Counted from the first letter of the stretch, positions 49,852 to 59,416 are shown. The stretch: DNA of 59,731 nucleotides from JBFWIW01 sp050253535 (GCA_050253535.1 JBFWIW010000011.1:1-59731); one strand, 5' to 3'. Numbers and translations: made by a program. The notes: a model not told the origin generated them from the letters alone.

Positions 49852-49877
49852 AATGATAATAATTTGGGAGGTACAGC

Positions 49878-51167
49878 ATGAAAAGTAATTTTGAAGAGTT
49901 GAGCGAAATCTTGCAAGCTGAAGTTAAACCGGCATTGGGATGTACAGGACCTATTGGTATTTCTTACGTCGCCGCCGAGGCAAGGGATGCGGTGGGCGGA
50001 ACTCCGATAAAAATTATTATTAGGGCCGATAAGGATATGTGTGCGAAAAACGATGACGTGGGCATACCGGGTACAAGCGTATTTGGCCTGAAAATGGCTG
50101 CCGCCCTCGGCGCTTTCGCGGGCGACGCCGGCGCTAAGCTTGAAGTACTGAAAAGTATAACGCCGGAAGACGAGAGAAAGGCCTATGATTTTTCACTTTC
50201 GGATAACATAACCATTGAACCCGACTGGGAAACCGAGGCAATCGGCGTCTACATGGAAGCTATCGTGGTAACGGAAAACGGCACCGGCCATGCAATAGTC
50301 GCAAAGACGCACAGTAATCTGGTTTATAAGTCCGCCAACGGAAAAGCCATTGTCGATAAAAATTTTGACAGATGCAAATCGCTGGATGAAAAGAATGATC
50401 CGATCACCAAATATCAGCTGAAGGACTTCTATGAATTTGCGACAGAGGCGCCGTTTGAAATGATGTCCTTCCTGGAAGAGGCAGTCAGAATGAACCGTGA
50501 GCTGGCGCAGGCGGCGCTGGACGGCAAAACAGGCGCCGGATTCGGCGTTTCCATGCTGAAAAGAAGCAAGGATAATCTGATCCGAAAGGCAAAGGCTATA
50601 ACCGCCGCCGGTTCGGAGGCGCGTATGGCAGGCTATGATCTCCCCACGATGACCTGTGCCACCAGCGGCAACGTAGGTATAACCGTTTCCCTTCCGCTCT
50701 CAAGCGTCGCGGAAGATCTGGGGAAAAGTAAAGAGGAGATGTTGAGGGCGCTCGCCCTGGGCTATCTTGTTACCATATACGCCAAAAACCACATCGGCAG
50801 GCATTCGGCTATGTGCGCGTGCGTCGTTGCCGGTTCACAGGGCGTAGCTTCCGGTACGGTGCTGCTTATGGGCGGCGGTGTGGAACAGATTCAAATGGCA
50901 ATCAATAATACAATTGTAAATATATTCGGTGTAGTGTGCGATGGGGCGAGACTTGCCTGCGCTATGAAGCTTGCCTCTGCAGCCGGTACCGCGATAGAAG
51001 GCGCCTTGCTGGCGATGGATGGCGTCAAAGTCCCTGATGATGAGGGTATTTGCGGAAAGACCGGACAAGATTCGATTGACTTCATGGGTAAATTTGCAAA
51101 AACAGGAATGGTTTTGACCGATTTGCTGTTGTGTAAAGCGCTCTATGCCAAACACCACGACCTATAA
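49878..51167 (+). CDS. L-cysteine desulfidase / L-serine dehydratase-like (UPF0597)
   Basis: 429 aa. The conserved start EVKPALGCTGPIGISYVAAEAR contains the family cysteine, with further motifs MTCATSGNVGITVSLPL, CACVVAGSQGVASGTVLLMGGG and KTGQDSIDFM. Family members (CyuA type) bind an iron-sulfur cluster and split L-cysteine to pyruvate, ammonia and sulfide, or deaminate serine-like substrates. GGGAGG precedes the ATG. It is the first gene of the nine-gene cluster, so a thiol- or hydroxy-amino acid is likely to be released in this pathway. Confidence 0.87.
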   Translation: MKSNFEELSEILQAEVKPALGCTGPIGISYVAAEARDAVGGTPIKIIIRADKDMCAKNDDVGIPGTSVFGLKMAAALGAFAGDAGAKLEVLKSITPEDERKAYDFSLSDNITIEPDWETEAIGVYMEAIVVTENGTGHAIVAKTHSNLVYKSANGKAIVDKNFDRCKSLDEKNDPITKYQLKDFYEFATEAPFEMMSFLEEAVRMNRELAQAALDGKTGAGFGVSMLKRSKDNLIRKAKAITAAGSEARMAGYDLPTMTCATSGNVGITVSLPLSSVAEDLGKSKEEMLRALALGYLVTIYAKNHIGRHSAMCACVVAGSQGVASGTVLLMGGGVEQIQMAINNTIVNIFGVVCDGARLACAMKLASAAGTAIEGALLAMDGVKVPDDEGICGKTGQDSIDFMGKFAKTGMVLTDLLLCKALYAKHHDL

Positions 51168-51241
51168 TATTTTTATTGTATACAAATTTGAACATACAGC
51201 TGATTTGATAAAAAATAAAAAGATATAAAGGGTGGCAGTCA

Positions 51242-51949
51242 ATGGGCCAAATCAGAAGAGTGACATTAAGTAAACAAGTTTTGGAAGGGATTGTGGATAT
51301 CCTTCGCACGGGAGATTACAAGGTAGGCGATAAAATCCCCACGGAAAAAGAACTCTCCGAATCCCTGGGAGTGGGACGCAACAGCATAAGGGAGGGAATG
51401 AAAGCGCTTGCTCTGGGTGATGTTATTGAATCGACTCCCGGAAAAGGAACGTTTCTAAAAAAAAGAGTTGTCGATATTATGATTCGACCCGACGGCATAC
51501 TTGATGTAATAAACAATAACAGCGTCTCGCTCAGGGAGCTGATGCAGGTCCGAATGATTTTTGAAGTTGAAACCGCAGGACTAGCTGCGGAAATGGCCTC
51601 GGAGAATACAAGAGAGCTTCAGGCGTTTAAGAAGGCATGGCAGGACCTGAATAAAGCGCTGAAAGAGAGAAAAGATTGTACCGAGCAGGGCCATGAATAC
51701 CACCGGGCAATTGTAAACCTCGGTGGAAACAACCTGTTGAAAAAGCTTTTAAATCCGATTTGGGAAGAAATGAGAATTGCCCGCAAATTCGATCCGGTTG
51801 TCGAGGAGGAGCGTTTTGAAGTTGAACGCTATTATCATGATAAGATCTATCACGCAATCGTCGATGGCAAGCCGGAAGAAGCCAGAAGATTAATGCGCGA
51901 GCATCTTATTGATGAGACCGGAAAAAAAGGCTTTACAAAAAAGAAATAA
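51242..51949 (+). CDS. FadR/GntR family transcriptional regulator
   Basis: 235 aa. The N-terminal winged helix has YKVGDKIPTEKELSESLGVG and RNSIREGMKALALGDVIEST. The C-terminal FCD helical domain has LRELMQVRMIFEVETAGLAAEMA, GHEYHRAI (metal-ligand D/H replaced by EYH) and HDKIYHAIVDGKPEEARRLM. FCD regulators bind organic or amino acids. It lies between the desulfidase and opine dehydrogenase genes and is the obvious regulator of the cluster. Confidence 0.92.
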   Translation: MGQIRRVTLSKQVLEGIVDILRTGDYKVGDKIPTEKELSESLGVGRNSIREGMKALALGDVIESTPGKGTFLKKRVVDIMIRPDGILDVINNNSVSLRELMQVRMIFEVETAGLAAEMASENTRELQAFKKAWQDLNKALKERKDCTEQGHEYHRAIVNLGGNNLLKKLLNPIWEEMRIARKFDPVVEEERFEVERYYHDKIYHAIVDGKPEEARRLMREHLIDETGKKGFTKKK

Positions 51950-51977
51950 TCATCAGCCGAATAATGGGGGATTCTCA

Positions 51978-53051
51978 GTGGAAAGTATTGCAGTTATTGG
52001 CGCAGGCAGTGGCGGCCAACTTACGGCAGGACACCTGGCGAGCAAAGGATACCGGGTGAACCTGTACGATATAAATGAAGATATCATCGACGGAATTAAT
52101 AAAAAAAACTGCGTTGTCACATTTGAAGGGGCGTTAACGGGAAAAGGGAAGCTGGCTTGCGCTTCAAACGATTTGCAGGCAGTGATGGCGGACAGCAAAA
52201 TAGTAATAGTAGTCACACTCACGAGCAGCCACGCCGATGTCGCCAAAGCGCTTGCGGGTTATCTTACAAAGAATCATCTTGTCGTTCTGCATCCGGGCGG
52301 TACATTTGGAGCGCTGGCATTTATGGCGGCCTTAAAGGAAGAGGGTGCTGCCGAACTGCCGGTAATTGCCGAGCTTCAGGATTTGGTCTACACCTGCCGC
52401 AGTATTGAGCCGGGCCTGTCCAGGGTAATGGGCGTTAAAAAAGACATAGCCGTTGGAACCATACCCGCTCCTGAAGCAGAGCGCGTGGCCCAAAGACTCT
52501 GCACAATATTTCCTCAATTGAAGCCTGTGCCAAACACAATCTATACAAGCCTCGGCAATCTGGCACCCGTGACACACCCCGGCCCGATAGTTCTGAACGC
52601 GGCCAAGATTGAAACACAGGAAAAACCGTTTCCGTATCTTGACACGATAACACCGTCGGTTGCCCTCCTGATGGAAAAAGTCGACGAAGAGCGCAGGAGT
52701 ATCGCAAAGGTTCTGGGGATTGATCTTATTTCCCTCAAGGAATGGCTGCAGAACAGCTACGGTATCGCCGGAGACGATATATTTGAATGTTATAAGAATG
52801 CAGATGTTTATTCGGAGCTTACGGCACAGTCGGCTGTCAAAACAAGGTACATAACGGAAGACGTCCCCTGCGGGCTTATTCCAATGATCGCGATTGCTGC
52901 AATACTCGGTGTAAAGGTTCCGGCAATGGAAGCGCTTGTGACCATGTGCGGAGTTATAACCAATGAACAATATGAGCAAAACGGAAGAAATATGGACCGT
53001 TTGGGAATCAGGAATATTAACAAAGAGGGATTGTTGTCCCTTTTGAGCTGA
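51978..53051 (+). CDS. NAD(P)-dependent opine/octopine dehydrogenase family
   Basis: 357 aa. The Rossmann motif AVIGAGSGGQLTAGHLASKG opens the protein and DINEDIIDGIN ends the second strand. The octopine-DH domain has YTSLGNLAPVTHPGP (catalytic H) and long helices to the end. Members join an amino acid and a 2-keto acid reductively, or run in reverse to split the opine. The start is GTG 51978 behind TGGGGGA, because the frame upstream overlaps GntR. It sits between regulator and transporter, so opine breakdown is the favoured direction (inference). Confidence 0.87.
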   Translation: MESIAVIGAGSGGQLTAGHLASKGYRVNLYDINEDIIDGINKKNCVVTFEGALTGKGKLACASNDLQAVMADSKIVIVVTLTSSHADVAKALAGYLTKNHLVVLHPGGTFGALAFMAALKEEGAAELPVIAELQDLVYTCRSIEPGLSRVMGVKKDIAVGTIPAPEAERVAQRLCTIFPQLKPVPNTIYTSLGNLAPVTHPGPIVLNAAKIETQEKPFPYLDTITPSVALLMEKVDEERRSIAKVLGIDLISLKEWLQNSYGIAGDDIFECYKNADVYSELTAQSAVKTRYITEDVPCGLIPMIAIAAILGVKVPAMEALVTMCGVITNEQYEQNGRNMDRLGIRNINKEGLLSLLS

Positions 53052-53118
53052 ATCGCAAGGATTCATAAATTGGTGCGCCAAAGCTTTTACATAATCAATA
53101 TTAATAAGGAGGAAAAAA

Positions 53119-54252
53119 ATGAAAAAGACGAAATTGCTCAGCCTGGTTTTATCAGTCGCACTGATGTTGTCGCTGTTTAGCGCATGCGGGACACAGAATG
53201 CGACAGATACCGGAACCACAACCGCAACCGCAACAGGTTCATCCACCGCGACAACTTCATCCGATACATCCGGCGCAACTGTTTCTGATGAAGTGGCCAA
53301 CTTCAAGCCCGTTACCTGGAAACTGGCGCACATCAGGCCTGAGGGCTCGCGTACAGATGAAACAGCCAAATGGTTTGCCGACGAAATAAATAAGCAGACG
53401 GACGGCAAAATCACTATAGAGATTTACCCGGCCAGATCTCTGGGAGACTATGAAGTCGTACAGGAACGCATTTCCATGGGCGACGTAGAAATGGCTCTCC
53501 AGGGTGCTGGACAGAGTATCGACAAGAGCTTAATACTGCCGACGCTTCCATACCTTTTCTCGAGCTGGGATGAGGTAATTAAGTATACCGATATGGATAC
53601 CGGCATTGTCGCCCAGTTTGTCAAGGAAAGACTGGCAAATCAGGATATAACTCTTCTTGGCCAGTATCCCATGTATTTTGCCTGCATCGCATCCTCAAAA
53701 GAAATTCCCGATTATACAAACGCGACTGCCAGCAGAAACCTGAAGGCCCGTGTACCTACCTCCACAGCTTTTGATCTTCTCGGAACAACATTCGGTTTCA
53801 TTTCGACGCCTCTGCCTTCTTCAGAGAACTTCACATCTATGCAGACCGGTATTGTCGACGCGGTTATTGGCGGCGGCGCGGAATATTACTGGGGCGAACT
53901 GAAAGATGTTGTCAATTACCTGCTCCCGTGCAAGACGCATTTTGAAACACAGTGGCTGATGATTAGCTCGGAAACATTTGATTCTCTGCCCACAGAGTTC
54001 CAGGATATAATTACAACGCTTTCCGCCGAACTGCAGTCGAAGGGCTTTGAGCAGGCTCAGGCAGAAGAACAGACGTTCTTTGATGACTTTACGGCCAACG
54101 GCGCAACGGTTTACGAACTCACAGATGAACAAGTCCAGGGTTATGCAACAGTGTACAGAGAGAACTGCTGGCCCCAGCTCGAGAGTGATCTCGGCGATGA
54201 AGGCCTTGCCGTCCTTAATCAGATCAGGGACGATCTGGGAATCACATATTAA
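53119..54252 (+). CDS. dctP: TRAP transporter substrate-binding lipoprotein DctP
   Basis: 377 aa. The signal peptide and lipobox LFSAC place the mature protein on the outer membrane face at Cys near residue 22, followed by a Thr/Ser-rich linker. The DctP fold shows WKLAHIRPEGSRTDETAKWF, GKITIEIYPARSLGDYE and the substrate-carboxylate arginine in NLKARVPTSTAFDLLG. TRAP proteins bind organic acids or amino acids. GGAGG precedes the ATG. A hairpin separates it from the permease genes, consistent with more binding protein than permease. Confidence 0.93.
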   Translation: MKKTKLLSLVLSVALMLSLFSACGTQNATDTGTTTATATGSSTATTSSDTSGATVSDEVANFKPVTWKLAHIRPEGSRTDETAKWFADEINKQTDGKITIEIYPARSLGDYEVVQERISMGDVEMALQGAGQSIDKSLILPTLPYLFSSWDEVIKYTDMDTGIVAQFVKERLANQDITLLGQYPMYFACIASSKEIPDYTNATASRNLKARVPTSTAFDLLGTTFGFISTPLPSSENFTSMQTGIVDAVIGGGAEYYWGELKDVVNYLLPCKTHFETQWLMISSETFDSLPTEFQDIITTLSAELQSKGFEQAQAEEQTFFDDFTANGATVYELTDEQVQGYATVYRENCWPQLESDLGDEGLAVLNQIRDDLGITY

Positions 54253-54292
54253 ATTGTTATAACTTTCAAAGAATGGTTATATATCTGCTGCG

Positions 54293-54318
54293 GCTTTGAG
54301 GGCTTTTGCCCTCAAGGC
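54293..54318 (+). promoter_or_regulatory. intercistronic hairpin between dctP and dctQ
   Basis: GCTTTGAGGGC-TTTT-GCCCTCAAGGC forms a stable hairpin without a T-run in the 95-bp gap. It probably stabilises the dctP message or attenuates dctQM. Confidence 0.6.
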
Positions 54319-54347
54319 TATATGCAGATAGAAGAGGAGGTCTGTAA

Positions 54348-54854
54348 ATGGCTGCATTAAAAAAAATATTTAACGGTCTGTATAAAATTGAAACGTTTAT
54401 TGCAATATTTTCGCTTTCAATTTTGACCGGGATGGTTGTTATTCAAGTATTTTTGAGATATGTTCTGCATTCGCCACTGTTTGGGATTGAGGAAATGGAA
54501 ACATTTCCGATTATCTGGATATACGTTTTCGGCGGCACTATGGCTTCCTTTGAAAGATCTCATATTCAATGCGGCATTATAGGTGTCTTTTGCAAGAATA
54601 AGACGGTTCTTTTTATTTCTGACCTCGTAAGAGATATAGTATGTCTGATTATTTCCTGCACGATATGCTATTGGGTATACGATTATTTCCGGTATTGCCT
54701 GAAGGTCTGGAAACTGAGCGGAATCCTGAATATTCCCTTGTTCTATGCGGAAAGTACAATATTTATCTGTCTTGTTATTATGGCGATTTTTGCGTTTAGA
54801 GATGTCATTTTCACAGCTTTAAGGGGAAAAGAGATTAATGGGGGAGAAAAATAA
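54348..54854 (+). CDS. dctQ: TRAP transporter small permease DctQ
   Basis: 168 aa, four helices: about 15-38 (FIAIFSLSILTGMVVIQVF), 48-68, 88-110 and 130-150. The family motif GIEEMETFPIIWIYVFGG lies between helices 1 and 2, followed by SFERSHIQCGII. DctQ forms the membrane complex with DctM, whose gene starts 3 bp later. AGAGGAGG precedes the ATG. It has no catalytic role. Confidence 0.92.
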   Translation: MAALKKIFNGLYKIETFIAIFSLSILTGMVVIQVFLRYVLHSPLFGIEEMETFPIIWIYVFGGTMASFERSHIQCGIIGVFCKNKTVLFISDLVRDIVCLIISCTICYWVYDYFRYCLKVWKLSGILNIPLFYAESTIFICLVIMAIFAFRDVIFTALRGKEINGGEK

Positions 54855-54857
54855 GAT

Positions 54858-56189
54858 ATGGGAATATTAATTATTGACGTTTTACTTCTGGCTTTTCTCC
54901 TTCTGCTTGGCATCCCGCTTCCGTTTTGCTTCGGCGGAGCACTCGGATTAATGGTGCTTTTTGCGGACATCAGCTTTAAAAGCCTTATGGTCTGGGGATT
55001 CAACCAAATGACCAGCCTGACTCTGGTTGCGGGTCCGATATTCATTCTAGCCGGAGCCTTTCTTAATTCCAGTAAAATCGCAGAAAAGCTGCTTGATCTG
55101 GCAGAAACTTTTACCAGTAAATTAAAAGGCGGCATCGGTGTTGTCGCCATTATCACCTGTGGTTTTTTGGGCGCTATCTCCGGAAGTTCTTTCACCGGGG
55201 TTGCGGCCGTCGGACCGGCGCTTCATCCTAAAATGGTTGAACAGGGATACCCCAGGGGATATGCGGCTTCCCTTATAAGCGCATCCACTATTCTGGGCGT
55301 TTTAATCCCTCCCTCTGTTGCTATGATTACCTTTGGGTGGGTTACGGGCGTGTCGGTTTTGGCATGCTTCCTATCGACTGTCATTCCGGCGACACTTTTA
55401 ATGATTTTATTAAGCACAATAAACCTTATTGATGCTAAAAAGTTCACACGTATTGAAAATGTAAGCAGCTCAATAGAAGAGACTCACAGGGAAAAAGCGC
55501 TGAACGACGCTTCGGCAAAAATAAGCAAACGCCGCCGCTGGTTCTCGGCAATCCCCGCTCTTTCAATGCCGGTTATTATTCTCGGAGGTATATACGGAGG
55601 TGTTTTCACGCCTACTGAAGCCGCGTCCGTAGCAGTTTTTGTCTGTATTATAATCGGTCTGTTTATCTATAAGACACTGAATAAAAAGAATATATTTGAG
55701 TCATTTAAAACGTCTTCTTCCTCGATAGGCGCTATTATGATGATGATTTTCTTCTGCCTGCTGCTCTCCCAGACATATGTCATGCTGAAACTGCCCGAAA
55801 AGCTGGTTGAAATATTTACAAGCTTTACGGACAGCAAGTTCGTTGTTTTGCTCTTCCTTAATATATTTCTCCTGTTTGTTGGCATGATTGTGAACGATAC
55901 CACCGCTATAGTGCTTTGCGCCCCACTGCTTCTGCCGCTGTGCCAGGCTTACGGCGTAAGCGGCGTCCAGCTGGCGGCGATCATGGTTGTTAATCTTGGA
56001 TTGGGCGGTTTGACACCGCCATACGCAAGCATCCTTTACCTCGGCATGCGAGTGTGCAACTGCAAATTTGAAGAAATGATGCCGCCGACAGTAAAGTTTA
56101 TTGTCATAGGCTATTTGCCCGTGTGTCTGCTTACTACATATATTCCGGCTCTTTCCACGTGGCTTCCAAGAATAATGGGATATGCCTGA
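54858..56189 (+). CDS. dctM: TRAP transporter large permease DctM
   Basis: 443 aa, about 12 helices. Family motifs include PLPFCFGGALGLMVLF, LVAGPIFILAGAFLNSS, GVVAIITCGFLGAISGSSFTG, LIPPSVAMITFGWVTG and FTPTEAASVAV, with NDTTAIVLCAPLLLPL toward the C-terminus. It moves the DctP-bound substrate inward with sodium. The 3-bp spacing from dctQ shows co-translation. It is followed 47 bp later by ridA. Confidence 0.93.
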   Translation: MGILIIDVLLLAFLLLLGIPLPFCFGGALGLMVLFADISFKSLMVWGFNQMTSLTLVAGPIFILAGAFLNSSKIAEKLLDLAETFTSKLKGGIGVVAIITCGFLGAISGSSFTGVAAVGPALHPKMVEQGYPRGYAASLISASTILGVLIPPSVAMITFGWVTGVSVLACFLSTVIPATLLMILLSTINLIDAKKFTRIENVSSSIEETHREKALNDASAKISKRRRWFSAIPALSMPVIILGGIYGGVFTPTEAASVAVFVCIIIGLFIYKTLNKKNIFESFKTSSSSIGAIMMMIFFCLLLSQTYVMLKLPEKLVEIFTSFTDSKFVVLLFLNIFLLFVGMIVNDTTAIVLCAPLLLPLCQAYGVSGVQLAAIMVVNLGLGGLTPPYASILYLGMRVCNCKFEEMMPPTVKFIVIGYLPVCLLTTYIPALSTWLPRIMGYA

Positions 56190-56236
56190 AGAGCGGTTTA
56201 AGCGCGTTTATTATAGAAAAGAAAGGATAGATATAG

Positions 56237-56692
56237 ATGTCTGTTTACGAAAATATTAAAAGCCATAACCTTGCGATACCCGAAGCTTTGGCTCCGGCGG
56301 GTCTGTACTTACCTGTCAGCCAAACGGGAAACCTGGTCTATTTGTCAGGTCAGGGCAGCATAGAAAACGGCAAACCAATAACCGGCAGGGTCGGCATCGA
56401 TATTACGGCAGAAGAAGCGCAGTACGCGGCAAAAGTCTGCATGCTCAACACCCTCGGCGCGTTGCAGACCTATCTCGGCGATCTGAACAGGATAAAAAAG
56501 TGCGTAAAGCTTCTCGGTTTTGTGGCGGGAGCCGATGACTTCACCGGTCAGGCGCTTGTAATAAACGGGGCGTCTCAGGTGCTTATAGATGTCTTTGGGG
56601 AAAACGGAAGGCATGCCCGGTCTGCGATAGGGACAAACAGTCTGCCGCTTGGCCTTACTGTCGAAATTGAATCCATTTTTGAAATAGAGTGA
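56237..56692 (+). CDS. ridA: RidA family enamine/imine deaminase
   Basis: 151 aa, slightly longer than the usual 125-130. The trimer core shows PAGLYLPVSQTGNLVYLSGQG, EAQYAAKVCMLNTLGALQTYL and a C-terminal segment with the substrate Arg (HARSAIGTNSLPLGLTVEIES). RidA hydrolyses reactive enamines made by PLP dehydratases such as the product of the next gene. It is 47 bp after dctM and 66 bp before the dehydratase gene. Confidence 0.9.
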   Translation: MSVYENIKSHNLAIPEALAPAGLYLPVSQTGNLVYLSGQGSIENGKPITGRVGIDITAEEAQYAAKVCMLNTLGALQTYLGDLNRIKKCVKLLGFVAGADDFTGQALVINGASQVLIDVFGENGRHARSAIGTNSLPLGLTVEIESIFEIE

Positions 56693-56758
56693 AATGCCCT
56701 CCCATGAAGCAGGCTAAAAATATATAAGTGATATATAATCTGGAGAAGAGGAATAATA

Positions 56759-57733
56759 ATGCTTGGACAAAATTTGGGTGAGGTACATATATCTGATATG
56801 ATTGCCGCCCGCAACCGTATCCGGAAGGTGACGCCTCCAACACCGCTCATTTCCATGGAACCCTTAAATGCACAGCTGAAACACAAGGTATATTTAAAGG
56901 CGGAGAGTCTTCTTCCGTCCGGTGCATTTAAATTCCGCGGAGCGTTTAATAAAATTTCCTGGTTAAAAGAAACGTACGGGACTGATATAAAAATCGTCAC
57001 AGCTTCTTCGGGAAATCACGGTATGGCGGTTGCGCTTTCGTCAAGAATGCTTGGTGTAAAGGCGACAATTGTTGTCCCGGAAATTACGCCGGAAATGAAA
57101 AAGAACTGCATTAAAGATTTTGGCGCGGATATTATTGTGAGCGGCGCCACCTACGATGATTCGTTTGTTGAGGCATGCAAGATTTCGGAACAGACCGGAT
57201 CCTATTACGTCCATTCCGTGTCCGATATCCAGGTATTAGGCGGCCAGGGTTCCATAAGCCTTGAAATCATGGATCAGTTTCCCGAGGTGGAGCAGGTCGT
57301 AGTTCCATTGGGCGGCGGCGGTCTTATAACCGGTATATCCTATGCCATGAAGCATTTAAAACCTGAAGTTAAAGTATTTGCCGTTATGCCGGAATGTTCC
57401 GCAGTATACGCAAAAAGCAGAGAGCTTGGCAGACTGATAGAGCTTGAAAGCGCACATTCCATTGCGGATGCGGTAATAAGAAGGACAGGTGAGACTTACC
57501 TCTTCCCATATCTGGAAAAATACGTGGACGAGATATTTGTAGTAAAAGAAGAAACTATTAAAAAAGCGGTCCGCGCTGCCGTGCTTTACGGCAAACTTAC
57601 ACTGGAAGGCAGCGGAGCTCTGCCCCTTGCCGCGGCAATGGAAGGCAAGTTCGACCTTGATAAAAAGACGGTACTTGTCTGCAGCGGAGGTAATATCGAT
57701 CAGAAAATTTTGGAGCAGTGTCTGAACGGATAG
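56759..57733 (+). CDS. threonine/serine dehydratase-like PLP enzyme (fold type II)
   Basis: 324 aa, catalytic domain only (no regulatory ACT domain), as in catabolic threonine/serine or threo-hydroxyaspartate ammonia-lyases. The PLP lysine is in PSGAFKFRGAFNK, with ASSGNHGMAVALSS, the phosphate loop VPLGGGGLITGIS and LVCSGGN. It eliminates water and then ammonia, giving a 2-keto acid through an enamine that RidA can clear. Exact substrate not determined by sequence. Confidence 0.9.
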   Translation: MLGQNLGEVHISDMIAARNRIRKVTPPTPLISMEPLNAQLKHKVYLKAESLLPSGAFKFRGAFNKISWLKETYGTDIKIVTASSGNHGMAVALSSRMLGVKATIVVPEITPEMKKNCIKDFGADIIVSGATYDDSFVEACKISEQTGSYYVHSVSDIQVLGGQGSISLEIMDQFPEVEQVVVPLGGGGLITGISYAMKHLKPEVKVFAVMPECSAVYAKSRELGRLIELESAHSIADAVIRRTGETYLFPYLEKYVDEIFVVKEETIKKAVRAAVLYGKLTLEGSGALPLAAAMEGKFDLDKKTVLVCSGGNIDQKILEQCLNG

Positions 57734-57773
57734 GAATAACTACCTGTAACCTGCTAAAATGAGGAGCAGCGTG

Positions 57774-58928
57774 ATGGAAATCAGTATTGCGGCAAAAAGC
57801 TTTCCATTTTCCGGCGTCAGGAAGATGTTTGAGAAAGCTTCATTATATGACGATGCTATAAATATGGCGCTGGGGGAACCGTGCTTTGTCACGCCGAAAC
57901 CGATCATCGAGGCTGGAATTGAACACTTGCTTCAGGGGAAGACAAAGTACGCCGCGAATGCCGGCATCTTTCCTTTCCGTGAGGCGATTGCCGAAAAACT
58001 GCAGATAAAGAACGGCATTAAGTGTTCTCCGGATAATATAATTGTTACCTTCGGCGCCGTTGAAGCGATTATGTTGGCGATGATAACGCTTGTTAACCCG
58101 GGTGACGAGGTTATTATTCCGGATCCGGCATGGCCGGATTACATGGGCCAGGTAAAAATGGTGCATGGCATTCCCGTGGGGGCAAAAGTCAGCGAAGAAA
58201 ACGAATTCAGGATGACCGCTGATATTATTGAGCCCCTGATAACTCCGAAAACAAAAATGATAATAATCAATTCCCCCAACAACCCGACCGGCGCCGTCTT
58301 AAACAGAGATGAACTCCGAGAAATCGCGGAACTTGTAAAGCGGCATAAAGTTTATGTGATTTCCGACGAGCCGTATGAGAGATTAATTTATGATAATGAG
58401 GAACATGTCAGCCTGGCCTCGTTTGACGGACTGGAAGACTATATTCTGACAATTAATACTTTCTCCAAGACCTATGCCATGACCGGCTGGCGTCTTGGGT
58501 ATGCCTGCGCAAACAGGGATATCATCAGCAATATGACAAAGCTTCAGGAGAACAACGGTTCGTGCGTCAATGAAGCATTCCAGTACGCGGGCATCTACGC
58601 GCTGAAAAACGGCGACAAAGATGTGGAATACATGCTCGGCTGCTATAAGAAAAACAGAGCGCTTATAGTCGGCGGGATAAACCAGTTGAAAGGTTTTTCC
58701 TGCCTTGTGCCGAAGGGCGCGTTTTATGTTTTTCCGAAGATTACCGAGCTTGGAATGAACTCAGACGACGCGGCGGATTTTATTCTTGAAAAGACCCATG
58801 TCGTCACCTCTCCGGGAATTGCCTTCGGGGCTGCGGGAGAGGGGCACATCCGCATTTCCTTTGCAAATGATTACAACACTATTGAAAAGGCTTTGGACAG
58901 AATGAAGCGGTATTTCGGCACAAAATAA
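57774..58928 (+). CDS. PLP-dependent aminotransferase, class I/II
   Basis: 384 aa, fold type I. Motifs include INMALGEPCFVTPKPI, PDPAWPDYMGQV, NSPNNPTGAVL, SDEPYERL and the PLP lysine in NTFSKTYAMTGWRLGYA, ending GHIRISFAN (substrate Arg). ATG 57774 is chosen because GAGGAG lies before it; an in-frame ATG at 57759 overlaps that site. It is the last gene of the cluster and probably transfers the amino group of an imported or released amino acid to a keto acid. Confidence 0.9.
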   Translation: MEISIAAKSFPFSGVRKMFEKASLYDDAINMALGEPCFVTPKPIIEAGIEHLLQGKTKYAANAGIFPFREAIAEKLQIKNGIKCSPDNIIVTFGAVEAIMLAMITLVNPGDEVIIPDPAWPDYMGQVKMVHGIPVGAKVSEENEFRMTADIIEPLITPKTKMIIINSPNNPTGAVLNRDELREIAELVKRHKVYVISDEPYERLIYDNEEHVSLASFDGLEDYILTINTFSKTYAMTGWRLGYACANRDIISNMTKLQENNGSCVNEAFQYAGIYALKNGDKDVEYMLGCYKKNRALIVGGINQLKGFSCLVPKGAFYVFPKITELGMNSDDAADFILEKTHVVTSPGIAFGAAGEGHIRISFANDYNTIEKALDRMKRYFGTK

Positions 58929-59105
58929 TTGCTGCAGAGCAATTAAAAGGCGGCAAGTACACTCTGGTCTGGATAATGCGGGGAAAGTATGCTGCCAAAG
59001 GCTGCTCAACCAAATATAAAAATATAAGGGCAGCGAAAAATACATTAGTATGCCGCAGTCCGTATTCGCGTATAAGAAAACCCTGTAACTTCAAGGGTTA
59101 TTCCT

Positions 59106-59152
59106 GCAGCAGAACGGTATAGCCTTTCGGGACTATGCCGTTCTGCTGTTTT
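59106..59152 (+). terminator. terminator hairpin after the catabolic cluster
   Basis: CAGCAGAACGGTATAG pairs with CTATGCCGTTCTGCTG (one G-T), followed by TTTTAAAA. It lies about 180 bp after the aminotransferase stop. The stretch 58929-59105 shows no gene. Confidence 0.7.
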
Positions 59153-59156
59153 AAAA

Positions 59157-59203
59157 GCTGTGGGAATATGGAAAAGTCTGTGGCTTTACCACATTCCCAC
59201 AGC
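59157..59203. repeat. second hairpin
   Basis: GCTGTGGGAATATGG pairs with CCACATTCCCACAGC (one G-T) around a loop of about 17 nt. There is no T-run after it. It probably acts as an extra barrier before the PadR gene. Confidence 0.55.
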
Positions 59204-59357
59204 CCCGCTACTACTAACAAGGGCGGGATAGCGCATCCCACCCTCGCGCTGCATTCCCTCCTGATTTGCTGAATACTGCCTCATTTTCGGTTGATTACAA
59301 GTGATTGTAATAGTCTGCTGCTTGCTTTATTTATCATAAAAATTACCATAATGCTTC

Positions 59358-59402
59358 TTGACATATATAGATGATCGATATATTATATAGATAATCTATA
59401 TA
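59358..59402 (+). promoter_or_regulatory. promoter and palindromic operator of the PadR gene
   Basis: TTGACA (59358-59363) and TATTAT (59381-59386) have a 17-bp spacer. A perfect 19-bp palindrome TATATAGAT-A-ATCTATATA (59384-59402) overlaps the -10, and TATATAGAT also occurs in the spacer from 59364. This fits autoregulation by PadR. Confidence 0.75.
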
Positions 59403-59416
59403 TAGGGAGGCACAAC

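Noticed and set aside
52332..53414. 360-aa minus-strand ORF across the opine dehydrogenase/dctP junction
   Set aside because: Spans two genes with clear families on the other strand and has no ribosome site.
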